This document shows positions 1-9,652 of a DNA stretch of 64,000 nt, one piece after another. Position 1 is the stretch's first letter; every line of letters starts with the position of its first letter. A program made the position numbers and the translations under genes. The notes beneath the pieces were generated by a model. The model was not told the origin of the DNA, made no database searches, and worked only from the letters and a program-made list of their open reading frames with translations. This stretch comes from Pedobacter cryotolerans (GTDB lineage: Bacteria > Bacteroidota > Bacteroidia > Sphingobacteriales > Sphingobacteriaceae): positions 1 to 64,000 of the forward strand of contig NZ_SWBO01000005.1 of NCBI RefSeq assembly GCF_005116475.1, read 5' to 3'.

Positions 1-79
1 CCCATTCCGAACAGAGAAGTTAAGCCCGCCAGAGCCGATGGTACTGCAGTAACATGTGGGAGAGTAGGTCGGTGCCAGA
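1..79 (+). rRNA. rrf: 5S ribosomal RNA, 3' part (cut by window start)
   Basis: The first bases (cccattccgaacagagaag) match the conserved middle of bacterial 5S rRNA, and the stretch ending in gagagtaggtcggtgcc matches its 3' arm. The 5' part lies outside the window, so 16S and 23S genes probably lie to the left. The exact 3' end is estimated. A strong terminator follows directly. Confidence 0.93.
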
Positions 80-87
80 TCTTAAAA

Positions 88-125
88 GAAGCCTCATAAC
101 GAAAGTTGTGAGGCTTTCTTGTTTT
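88..125 (+). terminator. Terminator after the 5S gene
   Basis: The 10-bp arms gcctcataac and gttgtgaggc form a stem with one G-U pair around a GAAA loop, followed by a T-rich run. The position just after the 5S gene fits the end of an rRNA operon. Confidence 0.85.
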
Positions 126-233
126 ACAAAATTTCCTATTAAAATGTTGTGTTGGCTTTTGTTGATCCAAAAAGCGATGTGCTTTGTGAACTTTGCTAGG
201 CAAATGTAAATAGCAGCACAACATGCTCCATCA

Positions 234-310
234 TAGACCCGATTGCAGTGTATACCGAAGTGGATAGCGGGCAATGGCCGTATAACGGAAAGCGGGACAC
301 ACGTTAATAA
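234..310 (+). repeat. Degenerate dispersed intergenic repeat (family A)
   Basis: This stretch runs from acccgattgcag to agcgggacacacgttaataa and resembles four other intergenic stretches in the window (5304-5369, 28086-28170, 30671-30738 reversed, 31725-31786). They share a start like agcccgat, an inner part like gcgaagcgaggactataa, and an end like agcgggactaacgttaat. The rest of the 126-405 gap holds nothing else I can support. Confidence 0.45.
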
Positions 311-405
311 TACAAATGAAAATGATCTGCTAATTTTTATTGAACTATTTAGCTTTCATATTGTTTAAATTACAAATAAGGTAAGGTTAAATTCTGCTTT
401 ATGCT

Positions 406-413
406 TATCTTTG
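406..413 (+). promoter_or_regulatory. -7 promoter box for the desaturase gene
   Basis: The sequence tatctttg matches the Bacteroidota -7 consensus TAnnTTTG. It lies 18 bp before the ATG at 432. The TTG inside the box is in frame with the gene and could be mistaken for a start codon. No clear -33 element is seen. Confidence 0.7.
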
Positions 414-431
414 CACAATAAACACTATAAG

Positions 432-1412
432 ATGAACATCAATTTTGGATCTAGGAAAGAAGTATTAATGCATGTTGAAAAATATATGCTTAAAATGATG
501 CCTACCTATTTGAAACCTATAGATACTAACTGGCAACCATCAGATTTTTTGCCTGACTCTACGAATGAATCATTTTTTCAAGATATTAAAATATTAAGAG
601 AGAATGCTAAAGATCTTTCTTACGATTTAGTTGCTGTGTTAATTGGTGATACCATTACCGAAGAGGCATTGCCTACTTATGAATCATGGTTAATGATGAT
701 GGATGATATTTCTCGTGATGAAGAGGGTGGTTGGGTTAAATGGAATAGACATTGGACCGCTGAAGAAAATCGTCATGGTGATCTTTTGAATAAATATTTA
801 TATCTATCTGGTCGTGTTGACATGCGCCAAATGGAGATTTCTACACAGTATTTAATTGCTGATGGATTTGATATAGGTACAGGTCATGATCCATACAGAA
901 ATTTTGTTTATACAAGTTTCCAAGAATTAGCAACTAATATTTCTCATAGAAGAGTAGCTTCGTTAGCGAAAAAGAATGGTGATGTATTGTTATCAAAAAT
1001 GTGTGGCGTAATTGCAGCAGATGAACTACGTCATGCAAAGGCCTATAAAGATTTTATGTCGAAAATATTTGAGGTTGATCCTAGTGAAGCAATGATTGCT
1101 TTTGAAGATATGATGCGTAAGAAAATTGTAATGCCTGCACACTTTTTGCGTGAAATGGGATTGAAGATTGGTCAAACTTTTGGACATTTTACAGATGCTG
1201 CACAGCGTTTAGGCGTTTATACCGCTGTTGACTATGTTGAAATTATGCAACAGTTGATAGAGGAATGGAAAATTGATAGCATTAACGAGTTAAATGAAGC
1301 AGGTGAAAAGGCGAGAGATTATATTATGAAATTGCCTGATCGTTTATTACGCGTTGCTGATAGAATGAAAAACCCAACAATGGAATATAAATTTAGTTGG
1401 ATACATTCTTAA
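432..1412 (+). CDS. Acyl-[acyl-carrier-protein] desaturase
   Basis: A soluble di-iron fatty acid desaturase of the plant stearoyl-ACP 9-desaturase type, which introduces a double bond into acyl-ACP. The 326-residue protein carries both ferritin-like iron-binding signatures, EENRHG at about 111-116 and DELRHA at about 197-202, and has the family's usual length. The frame is open back to a TTG at 411, but that codon lies inside the promoter box, so I start at ATG 432. No Shine-Dalgarno sequence is visible, as is usual in this phylum. The gene stands alone and converges on the mutase gene. Its likely role is membrane fluidity; the position of the double bond cannot be read from the sequence. Confidence 0.92.
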   Translation: MNINFGSRKEVLMHVEKYMLKMMPTYLKPIDTNWQPSDFLPDSTNESFFQDIKILRENAKDLSYDLVAVLIGDTITEEALPTYESWLMMMDDISRDEEGGWVKWNRHWTAEENRHGDLLNKYLYLSGRVDMRQMEISTQYLIADGFDIGTGHDPYRNFVYTSFQELATNISHRRVASLAKKNGDVLLSKMCGVIAADELRHAKAYKDFMSKIFEVDPSEAMIAFEDMMRKKIVMPAHFLREMGLKIGQTFGHFTDAAQRLGVYTAVDYVEIMQQLIEEWKIDSINELNEAGEKARDYIMKLPDRLLRVADRMKNPTMEYKFSWIHS

Positions 1413-1431
1413 GATAAAGAATTATTAGAAC

Positions 1432-1461
1432 AAAAAAGGCTCCATTTGGAGCCTTTTTTGT
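1432..1461. terminator. Bidirectional terminator between desaturase and icmF
   Basis: The arms ggctcca and tggagcc are flanked by an A-run and a T-run, so the hairpin can work on both strands. It sits between two convergent genes. Confidence 0.85.
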
Positions 1462-1462
1462 T

Positions 1463-4400
1463 TTACATGTTGCGGCGATATTGGCCACCAACTTCGTAAA
1501 GTGCATTACTAATTTGTCCTAAAGAACAGATTTTACACACTTCCATTAGGTGTTCAAATATGTTTTCTCCAGCGATGGCTGATTTTTGTAAGTTCTTTAA
1601 AGCGTTAGCAGTTTGATTTGCATTTCTATCTTGAAAAGATTTTAATGCATTGATTTGAAATTGTTTTTCTTCCTCAGTGGCGCGGATTACTTCGCTAGGT
1701 ACAATTGTTGGTGATCCGTTTTTGTTTAAGAAAGTATTTACACCTACAATTGGATATTCGCCAGTGTGTTTTAAAGTTTCGTAATACAAACTTTCTTCTT
1801 GAATTTTACCACGTTGATACATGGTTTCCATAGCACCTAAAACACCACCACGATCATTTATTCGTTTAAATTCTGCTAATACGGCTTCTTCTACTAAATC
1901 TGTTAAATCTTCTATAATAAAAGCACCTTGTAATGGATTTTCGTTTTTAGCCAAGCCTAATTCTCTATTAATGATTAACTGAATGGCCATTGCTCTGCGT
2001 ACCGATTCTTCTGTTGGCGTTGTAATTGCTTCATCGTAAGCATTGGTATGCAGTGAGTTACAATTGTCGTAAATTGCATATAAGGCTTGTAATGTTGTTC
2101 TGATATCATTAAAATCAATCTCTTGCGCATGTAATGAGCGGCCAGAGGTTTGAATATGGTATTTTAATTTTTGTGACCTGTCGTTACCTTTATATTTGTT
2201 TTTAATCGCTTTGGCCCAAATTCTACGAGCTACACGACCTATAACCGAATATTCTGGATCGATACCATTACTAAAGAAGAAAGAAAGATTTGGTGCAAAA
2301 TCATCGATATTCATTCCACGGCTTAAATAATATTCTACAAAAGTAAAACCATTACTTAAGGTAAAAGCCAATTGAGAAATTGGATTTGCACCAGCTTCGG
2401 CAATATGGTAGCCAGAAATTGATACTGAATAAAAATTCCTTACTTTTTCGTCGATAAAGTATTTTTGAATATCGCCCATCATCCGCAATGCGAATTCTGT
2501 AGAAAAAATACAGGTGTTTTGGGCTTGATCTTCTTTTAGAATATCTGCTTGTACCGTGCCACGCACCGCACTAATGGCATAAGCTCTGATTTTGGAATAC
2601 ACATCAGCAGGTAAAACATCATCTCCAGTTACGCCTAACAACATTAAACCTAAGCCATTGTTACCTTTTGGTAATTCACCTTGATATTTAGGTTTATCGA
2701 TACCTTTTGCTCTATAGATTTCGGAGATTTTAGCTTCAATTTCCTTTTCTAAACCATTTTCTATGATATATTTTTCGCACTGCTGATCTATTGCTGCATT
2801 CATGAAAAAACCCAATAGCATAGGCGCTGGGCCATTAATTGTCATGGAAACAGAAGTAGATGATGCACAAAGATCGAAACCAGAATACAGTTTCTTAGCA
2901 TCATCTAAAGTGGCAATGCTTACCCCAGAGTTACCAATTTTACCATAAATATCTGGACGGATGTGCGGATCTTCTCCATATAAAGTTACTGAATCAAACG
3001 CTGTAGATAATCGGTGGGCTGGTTGGCCTAAAGAAACATAGTGAAAACGTTTGTTTGTTCTTTCTGGTCCACCTTCTCCGGCAAACATACGTGTTGGATC
3101 TTCTCCATCGCGTTTTAATGGGAATACTCCAGCTGCATAAGGAAATTCTCCAGGTACATTTTCTGTTAATAACCAACGCAAAATATCTCCCCAATCTTGG
3201 TATCGGGGTAAACTTACTTTTGGAATTTGAAGTTTTGAAAGTGATTCGTAAAAAAGTGGTTGTTTAATTTCTTTGTCGCGAACTTTATAAACAAAAAACT
3301 CTTGTTTGTATTTTTCTTTTGTCTCTGGCCATTGGCGAAGTAAACGTTTACAATCACCATCTAATTGTTCTTCTAAATAGTTATAAGCATCTTGTAAATG
3401 CCCACCTAAATCTTCCCCAGAAGGGAGGGCTTTTTCCTGTTCTTCTTTAAATAGGTCAATTACACCTTTAAGTTGATATAATTTTCTAGCGATTTTACAT
3501 TGTTTATCTACCCATTCGTTATAAGTTTCGCTAGCTTCAGCAATTTCTGATAAATAACGAATACGATCTGGTGGAATGATGTATATTTTTTCGGATTGAA
3601 CATTGGTCATTTCCATTAGAGAAATAAAATCGACCGCTGTTTTATCTTTGATACCTTTTAATAAAGCAACAAAGAGATTGTTCATTCCAGGATCATTAAA
3701 CTGTGATGCCATTGTTCCATAGACTGGAATTTCTTCGTCTTTGGCATCAAAAATATTGTGGTTGCGTTTGTATTGTTTACGCACATCTCGTAAAGCATCT
3801 AATGCGCCGCGTTTGTCGAATTTATTGATGGCAACCAAATCAGCAAAGTCTAACATGTCGATTTTTTCTAATTGAGAAGCAGCACCAAACTCGGGTGTCA
3901 TTACGTATAAAGAGACATCGCAATGTTCGGTAATTTCTGTATCAGATTGGCCAATCCCGGAAGTTTCTACAATTATTAAATCGTAACCTGCTGCTTTACA
4001 AATGTCTATGCTTTCTTGAACATTTTTAGACAGCGCTAAATTTGCTTGTCGAGTTGCTAATGAACGCATATAAACCCTTGGGTTGTTAATGGCATTCATT
4101 CTAATTCTATCGCCTAATAGTGCACCACCAGTTTTACGTTTTGATGGATCTACAGAGATAATTGCAATGGTTTTGTCTTTAACTTCCACCAAAAATCTAC
4201 GTACCAATTCATCAACCAATGATGATTTACCAGAACCACCAGTACCTGTAATACCCAAAACAGGAGCTTGACTTTTTAGGGTCAGTTTCTTTAATTCATC
4301 AACAAATTTTTGAGCACCTTCTGGATCATTTTCTGCTACAGTTATTGCTGAGGCTATACTTTTAACCTCTTTATTTGGAATGTTTTCTAACTCGTTTGTG

Positions 4401-4852
4401 ATCGCTTTTGTAGTGATAAAATCGGTTTGCTCTAACATATTATTAATCATGCCTTGCAAACCCATTTTTCGCCCATCATCTGGCGAATAAATTCTAGTAA
4501 TTCCGTGTGCTTGTAATTCTTCTATTTCTGAAGGAAGAATTACGCCGCCACCACCGGCAAATATTTTAATGTGTTTTGCACCTTTTTCTTGTAACAAATC
4601 GTACATATACTTAAAATATTCGATATGTCCACCCTGGTAAGATGTCATTGCAATACCTTGTACATCTTCTTGAATGGCACAATTTACCACTTCATCTACA
4701 GATCGGTTATGCCCTAAATGGATTACTTCGGCACCTGATGATTGCAATATGCGACGCATGATATTTATGGTTGCATCGTGTCCATCGAATAAAGCGGCAG
4801 CGGTAACAAAACGAATTTTATTTTTGGGTTTGTATGCTTGAATTTGTTCCAT
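1463..4852 (-). CDS. icmF: Fused isobutyryl-CoA mutase with GTPase chaperone (IcmF)
   Basis: An adenosylcobalamin-dependent acyl-CoA mutase that interconverts isobutyryl-CoA and n-butyryl-CoA; related enzymes also act on branched acyl-CoAs such as pivalyl-CoA. The 1129-residue protein has the IcmF order. The B12-binding domain comes first, with D23-G-H25 supplying the cobalt-ligating His. A MeaB-like GTPase follows, with a P-loop at about 203-211 and NKFD at 343-346. The TIM-barrel mutase domain starts near 550. Phe576 in the GVFP motif fits IcmF, where methylmalonyl-CoA mutase has Tyr. The fusion of chaperone and mutase in one chain is diagnostic. The gene is monocistronic with its own promoter. 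Confidence 0.93.
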   Translation of the reverse strand: MEQIQAYKPKNKIRFVTAAALFDGHDATINIMRRILQSSGAEVIHLGHNRSVDEVVNCAIQEDVQGIAMTSYQGGHIEYFKYMYDLLQEKGAKHIKIFAGGGGVILPSEIEELQAHGITRIYSPDDGRKMGLQGMINNMLEQTDFITTKAITNELENIPNKEVKSIASAITVAENDPEGAQKFVDELKKLTLKSQAPVLGITGTGGSGKSSLVDELVRRFLVEVKDKTIAIISVDPSKRKTGGALLGDRIRMNAINNPRVYMRSLATRQANLALSKNVQESIDICKAAGYDLIIVETSGIGQSDTEITEHCDVSLYVMTPEFGAASQLEKIDMLDFADLVAINKFDKRGALDALRDVRKQYKRNHNIFDAKDEEIPVYGTMASQFNDPGMNNLFVALLKGIKDKTAVDFISLMEMTNVQSEKIYIIPPDRIRYLSEIAEASETYNEWVDKQCKIARKLYQLKGVIDLFKEEQEKALPSGEDLGGHLQDAYNYLEEQLDGDCKRLLRQWPETKEKYKQEFFVYKVRDKEIKQPLFYESLSKLQIPKVSLPRYQDWGDILRWLLTENVPGEFPYAAGVFPLKRDGEDPTRMFAGEGGPERTNKRFHYVSLGQPAHRLSTAFDSVTLYGEDPHIRPDIYGKIGNSGVSIATLDDAKKLYSGFDLCASSTSVSMTINGPAPMLLGFFMNAAIDQQCEKYIIENGLEKEIEAKISEIYRAKGIDKPKYQGELPKGNNGLGLMLLGVTGDDVLPADVYSKIRAYAISAVRGTVQADILKEDQAQNTCIFSTEFALRMMGDIQKYFIDEKVRNFYSVSISGYHIAEAGANPISQLAFTLSNGFTFVEYYLSRGMNIDDFAPNLSFFFSNGIDPEYSVIGRVARRIWAKAIKNKYKGNDRSQKLKYHIQTSGRSLHAQEIDFNDIRTTLQALYAIYDNCNSLHTNAYDEAITTPTEESVRRAMAIQLIINRELGLAKNENPLQGAFIIEDLTDLVEEAVLAEFKRINDRGGVLGAMETMYQRGKIQEESLYYETLKHTGEYPIVGVNTFLNKNGSPTIVPSEVIRATEEEKQFQINALKSFQDRNANQTANALKNLQKSAIAGENIFEHLMEVCKICSLGQISNALYEVGGQYRRNM

Positions 4853-4874
4853 GTAGGTTCTTGTATTTGGTATG

Positions 4875-4903
4875 CAAAGTTAGCAAAAACTAAGGATTGG
4901 CAA
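4875..4903 (-). promoter_or_regulatory. Promoter of icmF
   Basis: On the minus strand, taactttg at 4882-4875 matches TAnnTTTG. A TTG at 4903-4901 sits 18 bp upstream as a plausible -33 element. The start codon follows 22 bp after the -7 box. Confidence 0.65.
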
Positions 4904-5013
4904 TGTTATTCATATAATAGATACAGAACAATCACGAACAAATTTATATGAAAAGCAGTTTCAATAGCTTTTATTAAAGTTAGTCGGGCTAATCGTTTCA
5001 ATTTTTTTGTGCA

Positions 5014-5036
5014 CTTCGACTACGCTCAGTGTGACA
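5014..5036 (+). repeat. Dispersed intergenic repeat (family B half-site)
   Basis: The run cttcgactacgctcag followed by tgtgaca recurs as an inverted pair at 57596-57640 and in a diverged form at 21959-21980. Apart from this element, the family A repeat and the terminator near its left end, the 4883-5403 gap shows only AT-rich sequence with no gene I can support. Confidence 0.6.
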
Positions 5037-5303
5037 CAAAAAAGATTTACACTAATATCCCGTTTATAAAACTTTGGTTCTTTCTACTATTTGCAGTTGC
5101 ACTATGCCTAAACATATCTTATAACTTGCAAACTTCATATAGTTTTTAGTCTTAAAGCTGATGCTGATATAGATTTAGCATAACGAATAACGTTAGTTGC
5201 TAGGTTAATGTTGGTTAGTCAATTTTGTTTAATACAATTTGCTATTTGCTTTTTGCAGCTTTTGTTTATTGTACTGTTTGATGTTTTATAAGCCTGATTG
5301 AAA

Positions 5304-5369
5304 TGATAGCCCGGAATGTAGCGAAGCGAAATGAGGACTATAAATGAAAAGCAGGGCTTACGTTAATCG
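5304..5369 (+). repeat. Dispersed intergenic repeat (family A)
   Basis: It begins with agcccggaatgtagcgaag and ends with gcagggcttacgttaat, the same layout as the copies at 31725-31786 and elsewhere. Its right part supplies the left arm of the hairpin at 5346-5384. Confidence 0.5.
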
Positions 5370-5384
5370 TAGCCCTGCTTTTGC
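5346..5384 (-). terminator. Terminator downstream of pafA
   Basis: The arms aaaagcagggct and agccctgctttt form a long stem, with T-rich sequence following on the minus strand. It lies 20 bp past the pafA stop codon. One arm belongs to a family A repeat, so the repeat doubles as a terminator here. Confidence 0.7.
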
Positions 5385-5403
5385 CTTTCAAAAAATATAA
5401 AAT

Positions 5404-7068
5404 TTACTGAGTAATTTCTGTAATTGGTGTACCAATGCAACCATTTGGCATTTGGATACGCAGCATTGTTGCTAAGGTTGCGGTAATGTCTGTCATGTAG
5501 TATTGTTTTGATGTTTTACCAGGTTTTACATTCCAACCCAAAAACACTAGTGGGATATGTGAATCGTAATTGTACCAACCTCCATGACCTATACCAGAGG
5601 GTGAGCTAGAATTATACCAAGCTGCATGGTTTATAATTTGAATGTCGCCACTTAGTTTTGGATTATAACCATTTGCTAATCTGGTTTTTAATTCGGTGGG
5701 TAAAGTTGTGTTTTGTAGATTGGTTAAATCTATCGCGTTACTTACACTCTTTTGCTTTTTAAGGTAATTGATAGCTGTATTTTTAACTGTTGTAAAATCT
5801 AACTTACTATTTTCAATAACTTCGTGGTCAAAAATTACTTGATCATTGGTAACTGTGATGATCGCTTTTTTAAGTTGAAATTTTTGCTGCATTAAAGTAT
5901 CTAAACCTCTATATAATGATCTTGAAGTAAATCTTTCTGCAGGTATTTTATTCTTAGCTAAAAATTCTGGCGCATGAGCCACACCATGATCTGCGGAGAT
6001 AAAAAACAAATAGTTTCCCTTGCCCACAGTTTTATCTAAGTAGTTAAAAAGTTCTTCTAGGTCTCTATCTAATCTTAAATAAGTATCCTCAATTTCGATA
6101 GAGTTTGGCCCAAATTGATGACCAATATAATCTGTGGAAGAACAACTAATGGCTAAAAAATCGGTAATATCGTCTTTACCTAATCCCTCTTTTTCTACTG
6201 CCAATTTTGCAAAATCAATGGTCATGGTGTTACCGTATGGCAAACTTTTAATCATTTCATTATTTTTACCAATGTATTGTTTGGTTGCATGAGGAAATGA
6301 AGATCCACTTTCGTCTTTAAAACGACCTTCATAAACAACATCATTAGAGTCGCTGTTTAAATAAGTTTCTATTGGGTAAAGGGTATTCCAGTCTTTTGAA
6401 AAAAACCTATCGCCTTCTTTTAAAGCATTATATTCGTTTACCCAAGTTGGTAATTTATCCATGTAGTGTGTGCTGGTAATCCAGTTACCACTCATGCCAT
6501 CGTGCCAATAAGCCCCATTTGCCGAGTGACCGCCTGGAAGTATTGATCCTCTATCTTTCATAGATATACTGATTACTTTTGACTGAAAATTTGTGGCTAT
6601 TCGCAGTTCATCAGTTATTGTATTAACTTGAAGATTTTTTGGCGACATTAATCCTGCATTTGAGGTGCTGCCGACTGTTTTTTGACTTTTATCTTCAACA
6701 CAATACATATCTCTACCCACCATTGGGTCGTACCATGAATTGGCAATAATACCGTTTAATGCAGGTACAGAACCTGTATAAATTGATGCATGGCCTGGAG
6801 CTGTTTGAGTGGGTGTGTAAGGAATGAAAGTGTTTTCTGCCGAGAAACCTTCATTAATTAATCTTTTAAAACCACCTTTTGAGTAACGATCGTAAAAACG
6901 ATATAGGTAATCCCAACGCATTTGATCTACCACAAAACCTACTACTAATTTTGGTCTATCAACCGTTTTTGGATATTGAGTGCTTGCTGTATTTGGTTTA
7001 ACCCATTTTTGAGCTTGTGATTGACTGAATGCTGAAATTAATATAGCTATTAAAAGTATTCTTATCAT
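5404..7068 (-). CDS. pafA: Alkaline phosphatase, PafA type
   Basis: A secreted phosphomonoesterase of the alkaline phosphatase superfamily that releases phosphate from organic esters in the periplasm. The 554-residue protein has a signal peptide ending SQAQ at about 20. By comparison with the Flavobacterium (Elizabethkingia) PafA enzyme, D48 is a metal ligand, T89 in QTAPGHA is the nucleophile, N110 lies in IANSWYD, and K171 and R173 lie in SMKDRG. The last three are the characteristic PafA substrate-binding residues and separate it from plain nucleotide pyrophosphatases. A downstream SADHG motif supplies further metal ligands. The gene is single and is followed by a terminator. Confidence 0.9.
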   Translation of the reverse strand: MIRILLIAILISAFSQSQAQKWVKPNTASTQYPKTVDRPKLVVGFVVDQMRWDYLYRFYDRYSKGGFKRLINEGFSAENTFIPYTPTQTAPGHASIYTGSVPALNGIIANSWYDPMVGRDMYCVEDKSQKTVGSTSNAGLMSPKNLQVNTITDELRIATNFQSKVISISMKDRGSILPGGHSANGAYWHDGMSGNWITSTHYMDKLPTWVNEYNALKEGDRFFSKDWNTLYPIETYLNSDSNDVVYEGRFKDESGSSFPHATKQYIGKNNEMIKSLPYGNTMTIDFAKLAVEKEGLGKDDITDFLAISCSSTDYIGHQFGPNSIEIEDTYLRLDRDLEELFNYLDKTVGKGNYLFFISADHGVAHAPEFLAKNKIPAERFTSRSLYRGLDTLMQQKFQLKKAIITVTNDQVIFDHEVIENSKLDFTTVKNTAINYLKKQKSVSNAIDLTNLQNTTLPTELKTRLANGYNPKLSGDIQIINHAAWYNSSSPSGIGHGGWYNYDSHIPLVFLGWNVKPGKTSKQYYMTDITATLATMLRIQMPNGCIGTPITEITQ

Positions 7069-7129
7069 TATATTGGTTTTTGTAAGGGGGTAAAAATAGC
7101 AATATGATTGTGAAGTAATAGTGAATTTA

Positions 7130-8416
7130 TTATAAAATTTCTGCTACTACAAATGTGCTTCCACCTATAAAGATGAGATCTTTAGGATGGCTTTTTTCTT
7201 TAGCATATTTAAATGCTTCAATTACAGAATTAAAAACTTTTCCTTTTAAATTATGAAGAGTAGCTTTTTGATAAAGTTCTTGAGCAGGTAAAGCTCGTTC
7301 TAAATCGGGCTGGCAAAAATAGTAAATCGCATTATTTGGCAATAAAGCTAAAACACCATCAATATCTTTGTCTTTTACCATGCCAATAACCATGTGTAAT
7401 GTTTGATATTTGATATTTGCAATGTTTTTTAGTATTTCGGTTATCCCAGCTTTGTTATGACCAGTATCGCAAATTACAAGTGGGCTTTTGCTTAAGGTTT
7501 GCCATCTGCCCTGTAAACCAGTTAATTTTTTTACGTTTTTTAATGCCTGATAAATTGCTCGGTCTGGAATATTAAAGCCAAGTTCTCTGAGTTTTAAAAC
7601 CGATTGAATTACAGTTAAAATATTCTTCTGTTGATAAGTTCCGGTTAAATCTAATGCCAAATTTGTAAAGATAGCCTGCTCATTCTCCAAAATATCTACT
7701 GTTAAAAAAGATCCTTTAGTTGTTTGATGATTGATTTTCAGCGTATCTTCTGCAAAATGAATGGGTGCTTTTTCTAATTTGGCTTTTTGTTTAAAAACAT
7801 CAATGGTCTCTATGTGTTTTTCGCCAATAACTACTGGAATATTTGGTTTGATAATGCCAGCTTTTTCAAATGCGATTTGTGCTAAGGTATCACCTAATAA
7901 ATTGGTATGATCTAAACTAATATTTGTGATTACAGAAAGCTCTGGAGTGATAATGTTAGTTGAATCTAATCGGCCACCTAAGCCTACTTCAATTACGGCG
8001 ATATCAACTTTTTCTTTTGCAAAATACTCGAAAGCCATTGCAACGGTTACTTCAAAAAAAGAGGGTTCAATTTCTAGGATATTCTTTTTTTGCTTACGAA
8101 CAAAATCCTTAACAAAAGCTTTTGGCACCATTTTGCCGTTGATACGGATACGTTCTCTAAAATCTTTTAAATGTGGCGAAGTATAAAGTCCGGTTTTATA
8201 ACCTGATTTTTGCAAAATAGCTGCCAACATGTGAGATGTTGAGCCTTTGCCATTTGTACCTGCAATATGAATGGTTTTGAATTGATGCTGAGGATTATCT
8301 AATCTAGCACAAAGTTCTATAGTATTGTGTAAATCTTTTTTCAATGCAGCAGCACCAATACGAGTAAACATTGGAAGTTTGCTGTACAGAAAATTCAGTG
8401 TTTGTTGGTATGTCAT
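7130..8416 (-). CDS. folC: Dihydrofolate synthase / folylpolyglutamate synthase
   Basis: A cytoplasmic Mur-ligase-family enzyme that joins glutamate to dihydropteroate and to folates. The 428-residue protein has the FolC P-loop GTNGKGS at 53-59 and the usual domain order and length; a Mur-type C-terminal domain follows from about residue 290. It is the last gene of the minus-strand run that starts with the TPR gene at 16381, and its start lies 19 bp after the stop of the TonB-like gene. Co-transcription with the envelope genes is likely, though a functional link is not obvious. Confidence 0.93.
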   Translation of the reverse strand: MTYQQTLNFLYSKLPMFTRIGAAALKKDLHNTIELCARLDNPQHQFKTIHIAGTNGKGSTSHMLAAILQKSGYKTGLYTSPHLKDFRERIRINGKMVPKAFVKDFVRKQKKNILEIEPSFFEVTVAMAFEYFAKEKVDIAVIEVGLGGRLDSTNIITPELSVITNISLDHTNLLGDTLAQIAFEKAGIIKPNIPVVIGEKHIETIDVFKQKAKLEKAPIHFAEDTLKINHQTTKGSFLTVDILENEQAIFTNLALDLTGTYQQKNILTVIQSVLKLRELGFNIPDRAIYQALKNVKKLTGLQGRWQTLSKSPLVICDTGHNKAGITEILKNIANIKYQTLHMVIGMVKDKDIDGVLALLPNNAIYYFCQPDLERALPAQELYQKATLHNLKGKVFNSVIEAFKYAKEKSHPKDLIFIGGSTFVVAEIL

Positions 8417-8435
8417 TTTTTATAAAATACCTAAG

Positions 8436-9248
8436 CTATTTTACTTTAAAATTGAAAATTACTACACCAGTTTGGCTATCGCCACCAACATCAGATTTGC
8501 TTAATGAAGAGTTTAAAACTGCTTTGATACACTTGTTTACCAATTCAGTATCTGTTAAAGTACTGCCTTTAAGTTCCTGATTTGCTCTAGTAATGGCTCC
8601 AGCTTTATTAAAATATATTCTAATTGCAATTCTCCCAGTTTTCTGGCCATCATCGGTAGGTATAACCAAGTTAGAAAAACGCCTAAGCGGTATAGGCGTG
8701 TTACCATTTCCTGATCCACCTGCTCCGTAATTTGGTGCTAATGGATCTCCATTTATGCTGCCCTGGTTTCCTGGCGTATTGCCGGTACCATCACCTTGTC
8801 CGGCGCCATTGTTCTTTTTGCCTTTGTAAAGTGCATTTTGGTTAATGGCTTGCTCTGCAGGTTTTGTTTCTTTTGCACTAGTAGGAGCGTTGTTGCTTTT
8901 TTTATCCTTTGTATTAATACTAACCGCATCCTGACTGTTTTGCGTGGTTATATCCTTATCACTCATTTGAGAAGAAACAGTTGGCGTAACTTGCTGTTCT
9001 GGAGTAATTTTATCGGGCATTTTATTGTTTGCATTTTCATCCATAGAAGGCTCTTCGATGCTGGTATAATCGGTACCCATACCCGTAACTGATGTGCCAT
9101 AATTTACAACCATGCCGCCCATACCAATATCTTCTGGTGGTTGAAAAGATCCGATAGCCCAAAAAATGCTCAATACAATAAACAGCGCCATTATCCCTGT
9201 TGATATGGCAATTGCTTTTGGATAGTTATTTTCTTCTTGGCTTGTCAT
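8436..9248 (-). CDS. TonB/TolA-like energy transducer protein
   Basis: A 270-residue inner-membrane protein with one N-terminal membrane segment at about 14-32. A long low-complexity periplasmic stretch rich in Asn, Gly, Pro, Lys and Gln follows, and then a folded C-terminal domain of about 80 residues ending in GVVIFNFKVK. This layout is that of TonB or TolA. It follows exbB and exbD directly, and its start codon overlaps the exbD stop by one base. The C-terminal domain resembles the TonB C-terminal fold only loosely, so the outer partner is unknown; the barrel coded upstream in the same operon is a candidate. Confidence 0.8.
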   Translation of the reverse strand: MTSQEENNYPKAIAISTGIMALFIVLSIFWAIGSFQPPEDIGMGGMVVNYGTSVTGMGTDYTSIEEPSMDENANNKMPDKITPEQQVTPTVSSQMSDKDITTQNSQDAVSINTKDKKSNNAPTSAKETKPAEQAINQNALYKGKKNNGAGQGDGTGNTPGNQGSINGDPLAPNYGAGGSGNGNTPIPLRRFSNLVIPTDDGQKTGRIAIRIYFNKAGAITRANQELKGSTLTDTELVNKCIKAVLNSSLSKSDVGGDSQTGVVIFNFKVK

Positions 9249-9652
9249 TAATTTTTCTTCTGTTCTACTGCTAAAACAACTTTTAATTTAAGTTTGTTGG
9301 CTACATCAAAAACCTGCATGGTATTTTCTATAGAAACACCTCTAGCTACATATAAAACAATAGTTACATCATTTGCAGCTTGTTGATAGGTTTGTACTTT
9401 ACTTTCAATTTGGTCTAATGTTACTTGTTCTTTATCAACGAAATAATTCAAATTCTCGTCTATAGTAACAGTAACTGTTTTTTGTGAAGTAGATTGTTGC
9501 CCTGATTCTGAACGTGGCAATAACAGTTTAACTACTTGTGGATTTACTACAGCAGATGCCAATAGAAAAAACAAAAGCAAGAAGAACATGATATCGTTAA
9601 GTGCAGAAGTATGAACTTCAACCGTACCTTTTTTTCTTTTGCGTAAATTCAT
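9248..9652 (-). CDS. ExbD/TolR-family biopolymer transport protein
   Basis: A 134-residue partner of the ExbB-like channel, using the proton gradient to drive motion in the envelope. A basic N-terminus is followed by one membrane helix at about 19-39, which contains the expected proton-carrying Asp in ALNDIMFF, and then a periplasmic domain of about 90 residues. It overlaps both neighbours by one base, which suggests translational coupling. It could serve a Tol-like or a TonB-like system; the neighbours favour a specialised complex rather than general iron uptake. Confidence 0.92.
   Translation of the reverse strand: MNLRKRKKGTVEVHTSALNDIMFFLLLFFLLASAVVNPQVVKLLLPRSESGQQSTSQKTVTVTIDENLNYFVDKEQVTLDQIESKVQTYQQAANDVTIVLYVARGVSIENTMQVFDVANKLKLKVVLAVEQKKN

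Noticed and set aside
20..274. 84-codon open frame on the minus strand
   Set aside because: It runs antisense through the 5S gene and its terminator and through an intergenic repeat; no family similarity.
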